Positions 26,500-34,416 of a stretch of 64,000 nucleotides of DNA are shown here, piece after piece. How positions within the stretch are numbered: position 1 is the first letter of the stretch; each line of letters opens with the position of its first letter. Origin of the DNA: Flaviramulus sp. (GTDB lineage Bacteria > Bacteroidota > Bacteroidia > Flavobacteriales > Flavobacteriaceae); contig JANQTJ010000046.1 in the NCBI GenBank assembly GCA_030731745.1, positions 62,001-126,000 of the forward strand. The letters run 5' to 3'. The notes beneath the pieces were generated by a model. That model was not told the origin of the DNA. It did no database searches and worked only from the letters and a program-made list of their open reading frames with translations. The position numbers and the translations under genes were made by a program.

Positions 26500-27435
26500 T
26501 TATTTTTTAGGTAATGGGCTAATAATTTTCACATCTTGAAAAGCAATAGCACCTCTTATAATACCCGATATAACATCTTGTAAAGCTTCAATGATTTGAA
26601 TTTTCAACTCACTTTTATGGTAAATAATACTAACTTCTCTTGCAGGTGTAGGTTCGTTAAAATAATGTAAATTATCTTTTTCTTTAATGTCTAAACTATG
26701 CAAATACGGAAGTAAAGTCATTCCTAAACCTTCATTTGATAATTTAACAAGCGTTTCAATACTGCCACTTTCAATTTGAAATTGATCATCAGAATGGTCT
26801 TTAAAAACTTTACATAAGTTGATGACGCCATCTCTAAAACAATGTCCATCTTCAAGTAATAACATATCATTAATATCCAAATCAGAAACATCTATCTTCT
26901 TGTTTTCATGAAGTCTGTGGCCTTTTGGGATATAACACACAAATGGTTCAAAGTAAAGTACACGTTCTTTAATGCTATCGTCTTCTAAAGGAGTAGCAGC
27001 AATTGCAGCATCTAAATGGCCATCTTTAATTCTGGTAATTATTTCCTCAGTTGTTAATTCTTCAATTTTTAATTTAACTTTTGGGTGTTTTTTGACAAAA
27101 GCTTTTAAAAACATAGGTAATAAAGTAGGCATCACAGTTGGTATAATACCAATTTTAAATTCGCCTCCTATAAAGCCTTTTTGTTGGTCTACTATATCTT
27201 GTATTCTATAAGATTCATTTACTATATTTCTAGCTTGCGTTACAATTTTTCTACCAACATCAGTAAGTTCTATAGGTTTTTTGCTTCTATCAAAAATTAA
27301 AACATCAAGCTCATCTTCAAGTTTTTGTATTTGCATACTTAGCGTTGGTTGCGTCACAAAACATTTTTCTGCGGCTTTTGTGAAATTTTGATTTTCAGCA
27401 ACAGCCAAAACATAATACAATTGGGTAATAGTCAT
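26500..27435 (-). CDS. oxyR: LysR-type hydrogen peroxide sensor OxyR
   Basis: This 311-residue transcription factor has an N-terminal LysR winged helix (TITQLYYVLAVAENQNFTKAAEKCFVTQPTLSMQIQKLEDEL) and a periplasmic-binding-like sensor domain. With the ATG at 27435, the sensor region LLEDGHCFRDGVINLC places its cysteines at exactly 199 and 208, the redox pair and numbering of E. coli OxyR. A TTG three codons upstream (27444) is rejected as start for that reason and because ATG is available. No catalase or peroxidase gene is in the window, so its targets lie elsewhere. Confidence 0.92.
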   Translation of the reverse strand: MTITQLYYVLAVAENQNFTKAAEKCFVTQPTLSMQIQKLEDELDVLIFDRSKKPIELTDVGRKIVTQARNIVNESYRIQDIVDQQKGFIGGEFKIGIIPTVMPTLLPMFLKAFVKKHPKVKLKIEELTTEEIITRIKDGHLDAAIAATPLEDDSIKERVLYFEPFVCYIPKGHRLHENKKIDVSDLDINDMLLLEDGHCFRDGVINLCKVFKDHSDDQFQIESGSIETLVKLSNEGLGMTLLPYLHSLDIKEKDNLHYFNEPTPAREVSIIYHKSELKIQIIEALQDVISGIIRGAIAFQDVKIISPLPKK

Positions 27436-27537
27436 TGTAATCAATTTAGATTATAAAAATATAAAAACTATCAATAAAATTTATCACAACAGCTGTTAAT
27501 AATAAATTAAAATACAGAATACTTAAAATTGAAATAT

Positions 27538-27567
27538 AAAAAAAGCAACCACTAGGTTGCTTTTTTT
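27538..27567 (-). terminator. terminator of the DUF2141 gene
   Basis: A 13-bp perfect stem (27538-27550 with 27555-27567) with loop ACTA lies 15 bp beyond the minus-strand DUF2141 stop; the A run on the plus strand becomes the U tract. Confidence 0.88.
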
Positions 27568-27581
27568 AAGGTCTATATAGT

Positions 27582-28001
27582 TTAAAATATAATTTTTAAG
27601 TCTAAATCTTCTTTTAAATCAAATTTTGCAGTAGCGAATTGAGGTGGGCCAAAACCAGCTGGATTGTTAGACATTCCGTAAGATTCTTTAGGCATGCCAC
27701 TTTCAGAAAAATCCATTGTTTTATTATCATTTTCATCATGTAAAGCCATTATAGCATAGGAGCCAACTTTAACATTTTCAAAAGTAACTGTAATTTTTCC
27801 ATCTATAATTTTACTTTCTTGAGTTTGTATGCCATTACCTTTCATAAAAGTATTTTCAGTATGGAGGGCTAGCAAAACATGTCCATTATTATTAGTTATA
27901 TTTTCAATAGTAACGGTAATTGTTTTTGAGTTTCCTGTTTCTTGAGCGTTGGTAAATAAGATTGATAATCCTAATACGATAAGTGTAGATAGTGTTTTCA
28001 T
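27582..28001 (-). CDS. secreted DUF2141 protein (copy 1)
   Basis: This 139-residue protein has a signal peptide (residues 1-19, cut near NAQ) and a DUF2141 beta-sandwich: NNNGHVLLALHTENTF, VKVGSYAIMALHDENDNKTMDFSESGMPKESYGMSNN, then GFGPPQF. The HDENDNKTMD stretch resembles an acidic metal-binding loop. The family is periplasmic or exported, of unknown function. A paralogue at 44685 heads the LytTR operon, and the two promoters share geometry (see the upstream regulatory entry). Confidence 0.85.
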   Translation of the reverse strand: MKTLSTLIVLGLSILFTNAQETGNSKTITVTIENITNNNGHVLLALHTENTFMKGNGIQTQESKIIDGKITVTFENVKVGSYAIMALHDENDNKTMDFSESGMPKESYGMSNNPAGFGPPQFATAKFDLKEDLDLKIIF

Positions 28002-28029
28002 GATGTCTGTTTTTATTTGTTTTACACTT

Positions 28030-28079
28030 CAAATATCATATACATTTGTAAAGTTTAATAATTGTAGTGACTCAATTGT
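28030..28079 (-). promoter_or_regulatory. DUF2141 copy 1 promoter with a possible diverged LytTR site
   Basis: On the minus strand GATATTTG (28037 to 28030) is identical to the -7 box of the other DUF2141 gene. Exactly 42 nt upstream (starting at 28079) lies ACAATTGAGT, a partial match to the ACAGTTCGGT motif found at that distance in the two clearer sites. Confidence 0.4.
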
Positions 28080-28172
28080 AGATTTTTAAAGATGAATTGT
28101 ATAATTTTTTCCTACATATTCAAACCTCAAGTTTATATTTGAAAAATTAACAAATTATACCAAAAACAAAGT

Positions 28173-28773
28173 ATGTTTTATATCGTAGATATTTTGGAAC
28201 CATCGCTTTTGCTATTTCAGGTGTACTGGTATCCATCAATAAAAAAATGGATCTATTTGGTATTTAATAATAGGCTTTGTAACCGCCGTTGGTGGTGACA
28301 CATTACGCGATTTACTTATAGGTAATACACCAGTTAGTTGGATGCAAGATATTACCTTTACATATGTCATTTTATTATCTGCATTATTCGCCACCATTTT
28401 CAGAAGCAAAATTAATTACCTTCGTACCTCATTATTTCTTTTCTATACCATCGGCATTGCACTAAACACACTTTTAGGCATAGAAAAAGGTATTAATGCC
28501 AATTTACATGCAGTAATATGTATCGCATTAGGTACCATGACAGCTAGTTTTGGAGGCGTTATAAGAGATATTTTGTGTAACGAAATTCCTGTTATTTTTA
28601 GAAAAGAAATTTACGCAACCGCATGTATTTTAAGAGGTTTTACTTATTTTTTGTTAAGCGAGTTACTAATTCCAAACAATATTATTTTTGTAATTGCAGG
28701 CATTGTAGTTATAGTAACTAGGTTGTTAGCCGTAAAATATAAAATAGCATTGCCAACAGTTTATAAAGATTAA
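28173..28773 (+). pseudogene. TRIC/UPF0126 membrane protein, frameshifted twice
   Basis: Reading from ATG 28173 gives MFYIVDI, then the expected FGTIAFAISGVLVSINKKMDLFG continues in a second frame, and IIGFVTAVGGDTLRDLLIGNTPVSWM to the end (IALPTVYKD) in a third. Each break is explained by one missing T: in the T run 28192-28195 and in 28263-28265. Only the C-terminal 143 residues remain open from the internal ATG 28342. The intact family (YicG/YadS, TRIC-like cation channel fold) has two GG-TLRD repeats and about 200 residues. The first repeat here also reads GGDTLRD instead of GGGTLRD. Real decay or a sequencing error are both possible. Confidence 0.82.
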
Positions 28774-28796
28774 TTTTTTTTTGCTTTACTCTATCT

Positions 28797-28843
28797 GGTC
28801 GGGCTTTTCGCGCTATACGGTAGCATCCTTCTATCCCCAACGC
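28797..28843. repeat. dispersed intergenic repeat, copy A
   Basis: This GC-richer patch in an A/T-rich gap reads GGTCGGGCTTTTCGCG at its left end and CTATCCCCAACGC at its right. It matches copies at 47799-47880 and 61799-61879 in the order GGTCGGGCTTTC, variable middle, TCAATCCCTAACGC. Confidence 0.7.
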
Positions 28844-28851
28844 GATCAGTA

Positions 28852-29553
28852 TTAATCAATAATTTCAACCTTTTTAATAAAAATATTTTTCATAGGCCAA
28901 TCTCCATCATCTGTTTCAACAGCTGCAATTTTATCAACCACATCCATACCTTTAATAACTTCACCAAAAATCGTGTAATCGCCATCTAAAAAGTGAGCAC
29001 CACCTATTTGGTTTACAATAAAAAACTCAAAAGGCGATGCTAATTTATGTGGGTTATTAATCTCACTACTAGGCATAGATATTACACCTCTATCATGCTT
29101 ATAACCGCGTTTTGTGTCTGGAGGTAATAAATATTTGCCAATTTTAGCGCGTTTTTTAGCAGTTATTACATCATCACTATTTCCAGCTTGCACTATAAAA
29201 TTATCAATAACTCTATAAAACTGAGTGCCGTTAAAATATTTTTGTTTAGTTAAAAAAATAAAATTCGAACGATGAAATTTTGTATTCTCATATAGTAAAA
29301 TATCAATTGTGCCAAAATCAGTTGTAATACGTGCTCTATTTTCTTTATGTTTTTTATTATACTCTAAAAAAAAGTCCATGGCATTTTTAGAGTTTAATTT
29401 AGGGTATTTTATTTCGAGAGCTTCTATATCATTTTCCTCAGAAACTTCGTTTTTAGATTTCGTTACTTCTTCTTTTGTAAATTTCTTTTTAGTTTGTTTA
29501 TCTTCACAACTCATAAATAAAAAGAAAAAACTTAAAAGTATAATTAGGCGCAT
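28852..29553 (-). CDS. cyclophilin-type peptidyl-prolyl isomerase lipoprotein
   Basis: This 233-residue envelope protein has a lipoprotein signal (lipobox FLFMSC, C16) and a Lys/Glu-rich linker. A cyclophilin domain follows from about residue 73: ARITTDFGTIDILLYEN, FNGTQFYRVIDNFIVQAGN, ISMPSSEINNPHKLASPFEFFIVNQ and FLDGDYTIFGEVIKGMDVVDKI. It would catalyse proline isomerisation in the periplasm or at the outer membrane. Its ATG is only 3 bp from the ATG of the divergent Nudix gene, so its promoter must lie within that coding sequence. Confidence 0.92.
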   Translation of the reverse strand: MRLIILLSFFFLFMSCEDKQTKKKFTKEEVTKSKNEVSEENDIEALEIKYPKLNSKNAMDFFLEYNKKHKENRARITTDFGTIDILLYENTKFHRSNFIFLTKQKYFNGTQFYRVIDNFIVQAGNSDDVITAKKRAKIGKYLLPPDTKRGYKHDRGVISMPSSEINNPHKLASPFEFFIVNQIGGAHFLDGDYTIFGEVIKGMDVVDKIAAVETDDGDWPMKNIFIKKVEIID

Positions 29554-29556
29554 ACC

Positions 29557-30198
29557 ATGAAATTTGATGATTTTTTAATATCGTTATCAAAAATAAAAAA
29601 TATTAAGCTACCAGCCGAAACTTCTCATTTTAAAATGGTACCTCCGTTCCGTCAAGAGTTATTAAGTTTAAATAAGGAAGCTATCAAAAACGCAAAAAAC
29701 GCTGGGGTTTTGGCGCTTTTTTACCCAGATGTAAACAATATAACCACGTTCGTTTTAATTTTAAGAAAATCTTACAAAGGGGTACATTCTGCTCAAATAG
29801 CATTTCCTGGAGGTAAATTAGAAACAATGGATTCGTCTATACAAGATACAGCCTTAAGAGAAACTTTTGAAGAGGTAGGAGTGCCTATTAATACCATAAA
29901 TGTGGTTAAAAAGTTGTCTCAAGTTTACATACCTCCTAGCAATTTTTATGTGCATCCATTCATGGCTTATGTTAATACTACTCCAAATTTTATTAAACAA
30001 GTCGATGAAGTTGAAGCTATTTTAGAAATTTCTTTAGAACACTTTTTAGACGATAAAACATTGATTACTAAAAAAGTAGAAACATCTTATAGGGTGGAGG
30101 TTGATGTGCCAGCATTTCAATTAAATAATCATATAGTATGGGGTGCAACCGCTATGATGTTAAGTGAAATTAAAGACTTATTAAAACAACTCATCTAG
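29557..30198 (+). CDS. Nudix hydrolase, CoA-pyrophosphatase-like
   Basis: This 213-residue cytosolic protein has the Nudix box GGKLETMDSSIQDTALRETFEEVGV, preceded by HSAQIAFPGGKLE, which is the pattern of the NudL/CoAse subgroup (PROSITE UPF0035-like). Such enzymes split CoA to 3',5'-ADP and phosphopantetheine with magnesium. It starts 3 bp from the divergent cyclophilin gene. The acyltransferase follows 50 bp downstream, with a possible own -7 box TACATTTG at 30212-30219. Confidence 0.88.
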   Translation: MKFDDFLISLSKIKNIKLPAETSHFKMVPPFRQELLSLNKEAIKNAKNAGVLALFYPDVNNITTFVLILRKSYKGVHSAQIAFPGGKLETMDSSIQDTALRETFEEVGVPINTINVVKKLSQVYIPPSNFYVHPFMAYVNTTPNFIKQVDEVEAILEISLEHFLDDKTLITKKVETSYRVEVDVPAFQLNNHIVWGATAMMLSEIKDLLKQLI

Positions 30199-30248
30199 TT
30201 TATAGATTTATTACATTTGTAATAACTAACTAATTTGAAGCATGATTT

Positions 30249-31046
30249 ATGGGATTGTTTAAAAGAAATCCATTCGGGCATATACTAATTGTAAAAAAAT
30301 GGCTCATTCGTATTTTGGGGGCTATGACGCACAGGCGTTTTAGAGGTTTTAACGAATTACAAATAGAAGGCTCTGAAATTATTAAAGACTTACCAGATAC
30401 TAACGTATTATTTATTTCTAACCATCAAACCTATTTTGCCGATGTGGTATCTATGTTTCATGTGTTTAATGCTAGCTTAAGTGGTAGAGTAGATTCTATA
30501 AAAAATGTAGGATATTTATGGAATCCTAAATTAAATATTTACTACGTAGCAGCTAAAGAAACTATGAAAGATGGTTTGTTACCTAAAATTTTGGCTTATG
30601 TTGGTTCTATTAGTATTGAGCGTACATGGAGAGCAGAAGGGCAAGATGTAAATAGGCAAGTGCGAATGAGTGATATATCAAACATTGGTAAAGCTTTGGA
30701 TGATGGTTGGGTGATTACCTTTCCGCAAGGAACCACAACACCTTTCAAGCCTATTCGAAAAGGAACAGCACACATTATTAAACGCTATAAGCCAATAGTT
30801 GTGCCTATAGTTATTGATGGATTTAGACGTTCTTTTGATAAAAAGGGATTGCGTATAAAGAAGAAAAATATTCTTCAATCTATGGAAATTAAGGCGCCGT
30901 TAGAGATTGATTATGATAACGAATCAACTGAAGATATAGTTAAAAAAATAGAATTTGCTATAGAGCAGCATCCATCGTTTTTAAAAGTTATTCCACAAAG
31001 TGAGTTAGAAGCGCTTGAAGAGTTAAATAAACTTCGTAAGTGGTGA
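30249..31046 (+). CDS. PlsC-like acyltransferase with variant motifs
   Basis: This 265-residue lysophospholipid-acyltransferase-fold protein has motif I as NHQTYFAD (58-65), one residue longer than the usual NHxxxxD spacing (HX5D instead of HX4D). Motif III is FPQGTT (158-163) instead of FPEGTR. The surrounding sequence (VLFISNHQTYFADVV, ISIERTW, GWVITFPQGTT, RKGTAHI) aligns well with PlsC, and I recall the same variants in other flavobacteria, so it is not simple decay. It could acylate a lysolipid or aminolipid. Activity is uncertain because of the Glu to Gln change. Confidence 0.8.
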   Translation: MGLFKRNPFGHILIVKKWLIRILGAMTHRRFRGFNELQIEGSEIIKDLPDTNVLFISNHQTYFADVVSMFHVFNASLSGRVDSIKNVGYLWNPKLNIYYVAAKETMKDGLLPKILAYVGSISIERTWRAEGQDVNRQVRMSDISNIGKALDDGWVITFPQGTTTPFKPIRKGTAHIIKRYKPIVVPIVIDGFRRSFDKKGLRIKKKNILQSMEIKAPLEIDYDNESTEDIVKKIEFAIEQHPSFLKVIPQSELEALEELNKLRKW

Positions 31047-31151
31047 TATTGAGTTTTTTATTGTGTTATTTAGTTAATAACTCCTAATAATTCTCTTTAA
31101 AAAACCTAATCAAAATACCTATTTTGCACTTTACAATTCAAATAAAAATAA

Positions 31152-33443
31152 GTGAAAGTCTGTATTGCAGAAAAGCCAAGTGTAGCCAGAGAAATAGCCT
31201 CAGTTTTAGGTGCTAATACTAAACATGATGGATATTTTGAGGGGAATGGCTATGCAGTAACCTATACTTTTGGGCATTTATGTACTTTAAAAGAGCCTAA
31301 TGATTATAAACCATACTGGAAAAGTTGGGATTTAAATAATTTACCCATGTTACCAGAAAAGTTTGAAACTAAAGTAGTTTCAAATTCTGGAATTCAGAAG
31401 CAATTCAAAATTGTAAAAAGTTTATTTGATAAAGCGGATCTTGTTATAAATTGTGGTGATGCTGGTCAAGAAGGAGAACTCATTCAACGTTGGGTAATGA
31501 GTCAAGCCAATTATAAAGGCGAAGTGAAACGTTTATGGATTTCCTCACTAACTACTGAAGCTATTAAAGAAGGATTTCAAAATTTAAAACCAGCTTCAGA
31601 CTACGATAATTTATATTATGCAGGATTTTCTAGAGCCATTGGCGACTGGCTTTTAGGGATGAATGCTACAAGATTATACACCGTAAAGCATGGTGGTTAC
31701 AAGCAAGTTTTATCCATAGGTAGGGTGCAAACCCCAACTTTAGCTATGGTTGTTAGCAGGTTTAAGGAGATTGAAAATTTTAAACCACAACCATATTGGG
31801 AATTACAGACACTGTATCGAGAGACTTTATTTAGTTATGAAGAGGGACGTTTTTTAAAAAAGGAAGACGGTGAGTTATTAGCTAATAAAGTTAAAGAAAG
31901 TAATTTTGAAATTATTTCTGTTGAAAAGAAAAAGGGGAATGATTTTGCTCCAAAATTATTTGATTTAACAGGTTTGCAGGTGTATTGCAATAATAAATTT
32001 GGTTTTTCGGCTGATGAAACTTTAAAAATAGTACAGAAGTTATACGAGCAAAAAGTGGTTACCTATCCAAGAGTAGATACCACATTTTTACCAAGTGATA
32101 TTTATCCTAAAGTATCTGGTGTTCTTCAAAAGTTAACCAATTATTCAAGTTTAACACAGCCACTTTTAGGCAAAAAAATAAAAAAGTCGCCTAAAGTTTT
32201 CAACGATAAAAAGGTAACAGACCATCATGCTATTATTCCAACTGGGATTCAAATTAATTTACAATACAACCAACAGCAAGTTTATGATAGTATAGTAAGA
32301 CGCTTTATTGCTGTTTTTTATGACGATTGTTTAGTTTCTAACACCACGGTTATAGGAAAAGCAGATACTGTTATTTTTAAAACTACTGGAAAAGAAATTT
32401 TAAAAAAAGGATGGCGTGTTGTTTTTGAAACCGAAAACACAAAAACTAAAGAGTCTAATATCTTGCCAACTTTTGTTGAAGGAGAAAAAGGATCACACGA
32501 ACCCTCTTTTTTAGAGAAGGAAACCAAACCTCCTAATCAATTTACAGAAGCCTCATTGCTTAGAGCCATGGAAACTGCTGGTAAACAAGTTGATGACGAG
32601 GAATTAAGAGATTTAATGAAAGACAATGGAATTGGTAGACCATCAACACGAGCCAATATTATTGAAACGCTTTTTAAAAGGCAATATATAAAACGTAATA
32701 AAAAGCAAATTTTACCTACAGTAACAGGTATTCAGCTTATTGATATCATTCAAAATGATTTATTAAAATCTGCTGAGTTAACTGGTAACTGGGAAAAGCA
32801 ATTGAAAGATATAGAAAAAGGCGAATTTAGTGCAGCTAATTTTATAAAGAACATGAAGGTCATGGTTGATGCCTTGGTTTATGAGGTACGTAGTGAAAAT
32901 ATAAGAGCTAATATATCTCAAGTAACTGTAATAAAAAATAGATCTACAAAAATTAGTAAAAAGAAAGAAGCAGCAATTATTAATGAAAGTTGCCCAAAAT
33001 GTAAAAATGGGCAATTATTAAAAGGAAAAAATGCTTTTGGTTGTAGTGATTTTAAATCTGGTTGCGATTTTTTGTTGCCATTTATTGTCCACGAGAAAAA
33101 AATAACTGAGAAACAGTTTATTAGGTTGCTACAGAAAGGCTCAACTGTTAATCTAAAAGATTTTAAAACTAATGCTGGAACTATTGAAGGTCTACTACGT
33201 TTTGATGAAAATTTCAAATTAAAATTAGAACCTAAGCATAAATCAGTGAAACCAAAAACAGATAAACTTATTTGTCCGAAATGTAAAAAAGGAACAGTGA
33301 TAAAAGGTAAAACGGCTTATGGATGCAGCGCTTTTAAATCGGGTTGTAATTTTAAAGTGAGTTTTGATGTGGTTCGAACTAAAATAAATGGGCATCAACC
33401 AACAAAAGAGCTCGTTCATAAAATCATCACAGAAAGTGCTTGA
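31152..33443 (+). CDS. topB: DNA topoisomerase III (type IA)
   Basis: This 763-residue single-strand-passing topoisomerase relaxes and decatenates DNA. It has a Toprim domain (AEKPS with E7; NCGDAGQEGELI at 100-111), the catalytic tyrosine Y305 in VVTYPRVDT, SIGRVQTPTLAMV and GIGRPSTRA. Two C-terminal CPKCKxG...FGCSDFKSGC-type zinc-ribbon-like repeats follow, each ending in FKSGC. The Toprim DxD is D-A-G rather than D-P-D as in E. coli TopB. The start is GTG at 31152. Its 3' end overlaps the next gene. Confidence 0.93.
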   Translation: MKVCIAEKPSVAREIASVLGANTKHDGYFEGNGYAVTYTFGHLCTLKEPNDYKPYWKSWDLNNLPMLPEKFETKVVSNSGIQKQFKIVKSLFDKADLVINCGDAGQEGELIQRWVMSQANYKGEVKRLWISSLTTEAIKEGFQNLKPASDYDNLYYAGFSRAIGDWLLGMNATRLYTVKHGGYKQVLSIGRVQTPTLAMVVSRFKEIENFKPQPYWELQTLYRETLFSYEEGRFLKKEDGELLANKVKESNFEIISVEKKKGNDFAPKLFDLTGLQVYCNNKFGFSADETLKIVQKLYEQKVVTYPRVDTTFLPSDIYPKVSGVLQKLTNYSSLTQPLLGKKIKKSPKVFNDKKVTDHHAIIPTGIQINLQYNQQQVYDSIVRRFIAVFYDDCLVSNTTVIGKADTVIFKTTGKEILKKGWRVVFETENTKTKESNILPTFVEGEKGSHEPSFLEKETKPPNQFTEASLLRAMETAGKQVDDEELRDLMKDNGIGRPSTRANIIETLFKRQYIKRNKKQILPTVTGIQLIDIIQNDLLKSAELTGNWEKQLKDIEKGEFSAANFIKNMKVMVDALVYEVRSENIRANISQVTVIKNRSTKISKKKEAAIINESCPKCKNGQLLKGKNAFGCSDFKSGCDFLLPFIVHEKKITEKQFIRLLQKGSTVNLKDFKTNAGTIEGLLRFDENFKLKLEPKHKSVKPKTDKLICPKCKKGTVIKGKTAYGCSAFKSGCNFKVSFDVVRTKINGHQPTKELVHKIITESA

Positions 33444-34017
33444 AAAGAAACATCGACATTTTATAATTTATAAACCGTACGGGTTTTTAAGTCAGTTTTT
33501 CAGCAATTCTTCACAACAAAAAAATAAAAATTTTTTAGGAGAACTTCATGATTTTCCAGAGGGGATTATGCCTATTGGCAGATTGGATGAAAACTCTGAA
33601 GGATTATTGCTATTAACTACTAATGGAAAAATAAGCGACCTTATTAACAGTAAAAAATTTGATAAAGAATATTATGCACAATTAGATGGAGATATTCTTG
33701 AAGAAGCTATTAATAAACTAAAAAATTGTGTTGAAATTGGTTTTGAAGGCAGAAAATACATGACCAAACCTTGTGAAGTTTTTAAACTAGAAACCGAACC
33801 AAACTTACCAAAACGGTCTAAAAAAATTCGTGATGAAAGACACGGACCAACCAGTTGGATCTCCATAACTTTAAATGAAGGGAAATTTAGGCAAGTTAGA
33901 AAAATGACTTCAGCAGTTGGTTTTCCAACATTAAGGCTCGTTCGTGTTAAAGTAGGTAATATAAGCTTAAATAATATGCAAATAGGAGATGTTGTAGAGG
34001 TTGAAAACTTAATTTAA
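33388..34017 (+). CDS. 23S rRNA pseudouridine synthase, RluE/RsuA family
   Basis: This 209-residue RNA-modifying enzyme has HFIIYKPYGFLSQF, the catalytic aspartate in MPIGRLDENSEGLLLLTTNG, and KEYYAQLDG and GKFRQVRKMTSAVGFPTLRLVRVKVGNISL. This is the RluE type (pseudouridine in 23S rRNA), without an S4 domain. The only in-frame ATG (33388) overlaps topB by 56 bp; a GTG at 33436, giving residues VLEKKHRHF, overlaps by 8 bp and may be the true start. Confidence 0.88.
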   Translation: MGINQQKSSFIKSSQKVLEKKHRHFIIYKPYGFLSQFFSNSSQQKNKNFLGELHDFPEGIMPIGRLDENSEGLLLLTTNGKISDLINSKKFDKEYYAQLDGDILEEAINKLKNCVEIGFEGRKYMTKPCEVFKLETEPNLPKRSKKIRDERHGPTSWISITLNEGKFRQVRKMTSAVGFPTLRLVRVKVGNISLNNMQIGDVVEVENLI

Positions 34018-34026
34018 AAAGCACGT

Positions 34027-34314
34027 TTAGAATAATTTAATAATTATAAAAACCAAAATAATAGATAATAAAACAATCCCTATTTGGTTGATTTTAGAAG
34101 GTTTTTTTATGTAGTAATAATTACTTTTACAAATAAAATATATATACATTAAAATAGGGTATATTATTAGTAAAACCTTTAAAGCTGTATGATATTTTAA
34201 AATATCAAATAGCAACCCAAATACAATTATTGTTAATCCAAGAAAAATGTGAAATAACTTAAAAAAAGGAATGAAAGTCTTGATGTCAAAATTCTTTCGT
34301 TCTTCTTTACTCAT
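34027..34314 (-). CDS. small three-helix membrane protein
   Basis: This 95-residue protein has a charged cytosolic lead (MSKEERKNFDIK) and three hydrophobic segments (about 17-37, 43-61 and 76-95), the first pair joined by DILKYHTALK. No family is recognised with confidence. It is convergent with the pseudouridine synthase gene, 9 bp away, and may be in the ECF sigma transcription unit. Confidence 0.6.
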   Translation of the reverse strand: MSKEERKNFDIKTFIPFFKLFHIFLGLTIIVFGLLFDILKYHTALKVLLIIYPILMYIYFICKSNYYYIKKPSKINQIGIVLLSIILVFIIIKLF

Positions 34315-34350
34315 AGTATTATAACCAGAAAGTAAATATTTAGCATTATT

Positions 34351-34413
34351 TTATGTTAGAATAAAACCAATGCCAATAAAAATAATTCCTATTATTAAAA
34401 TAGTCAGAATCAT
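34351..34413 (-). CDS. possible 20-residue hydrophobic membrane peptide
   Basis: An ATG-initiated frame of 20 codons lies 3 bp after the stop of the preceding membrane protein gene (34417). It encodes one unbroken hydrophobic helix, rich in Ile, with Gly spacing and a terminal Thr, and ends TAA. Too short for statistics; the position and helix quality are the only support. Confidence 0.35.
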   Translation of the reverse strand: MILTILIIGIIFIGIGFILT

Positions 34414-34416
34414 AAA

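Noticed and set aside
28342-28773. The 143-codon open frame as a complete membrane protein gene
   Set aside because: Homologous sequence for the missing N-terminal half lies directly upstream in two other frames, so this is the 3' part of a frameshifted gene.
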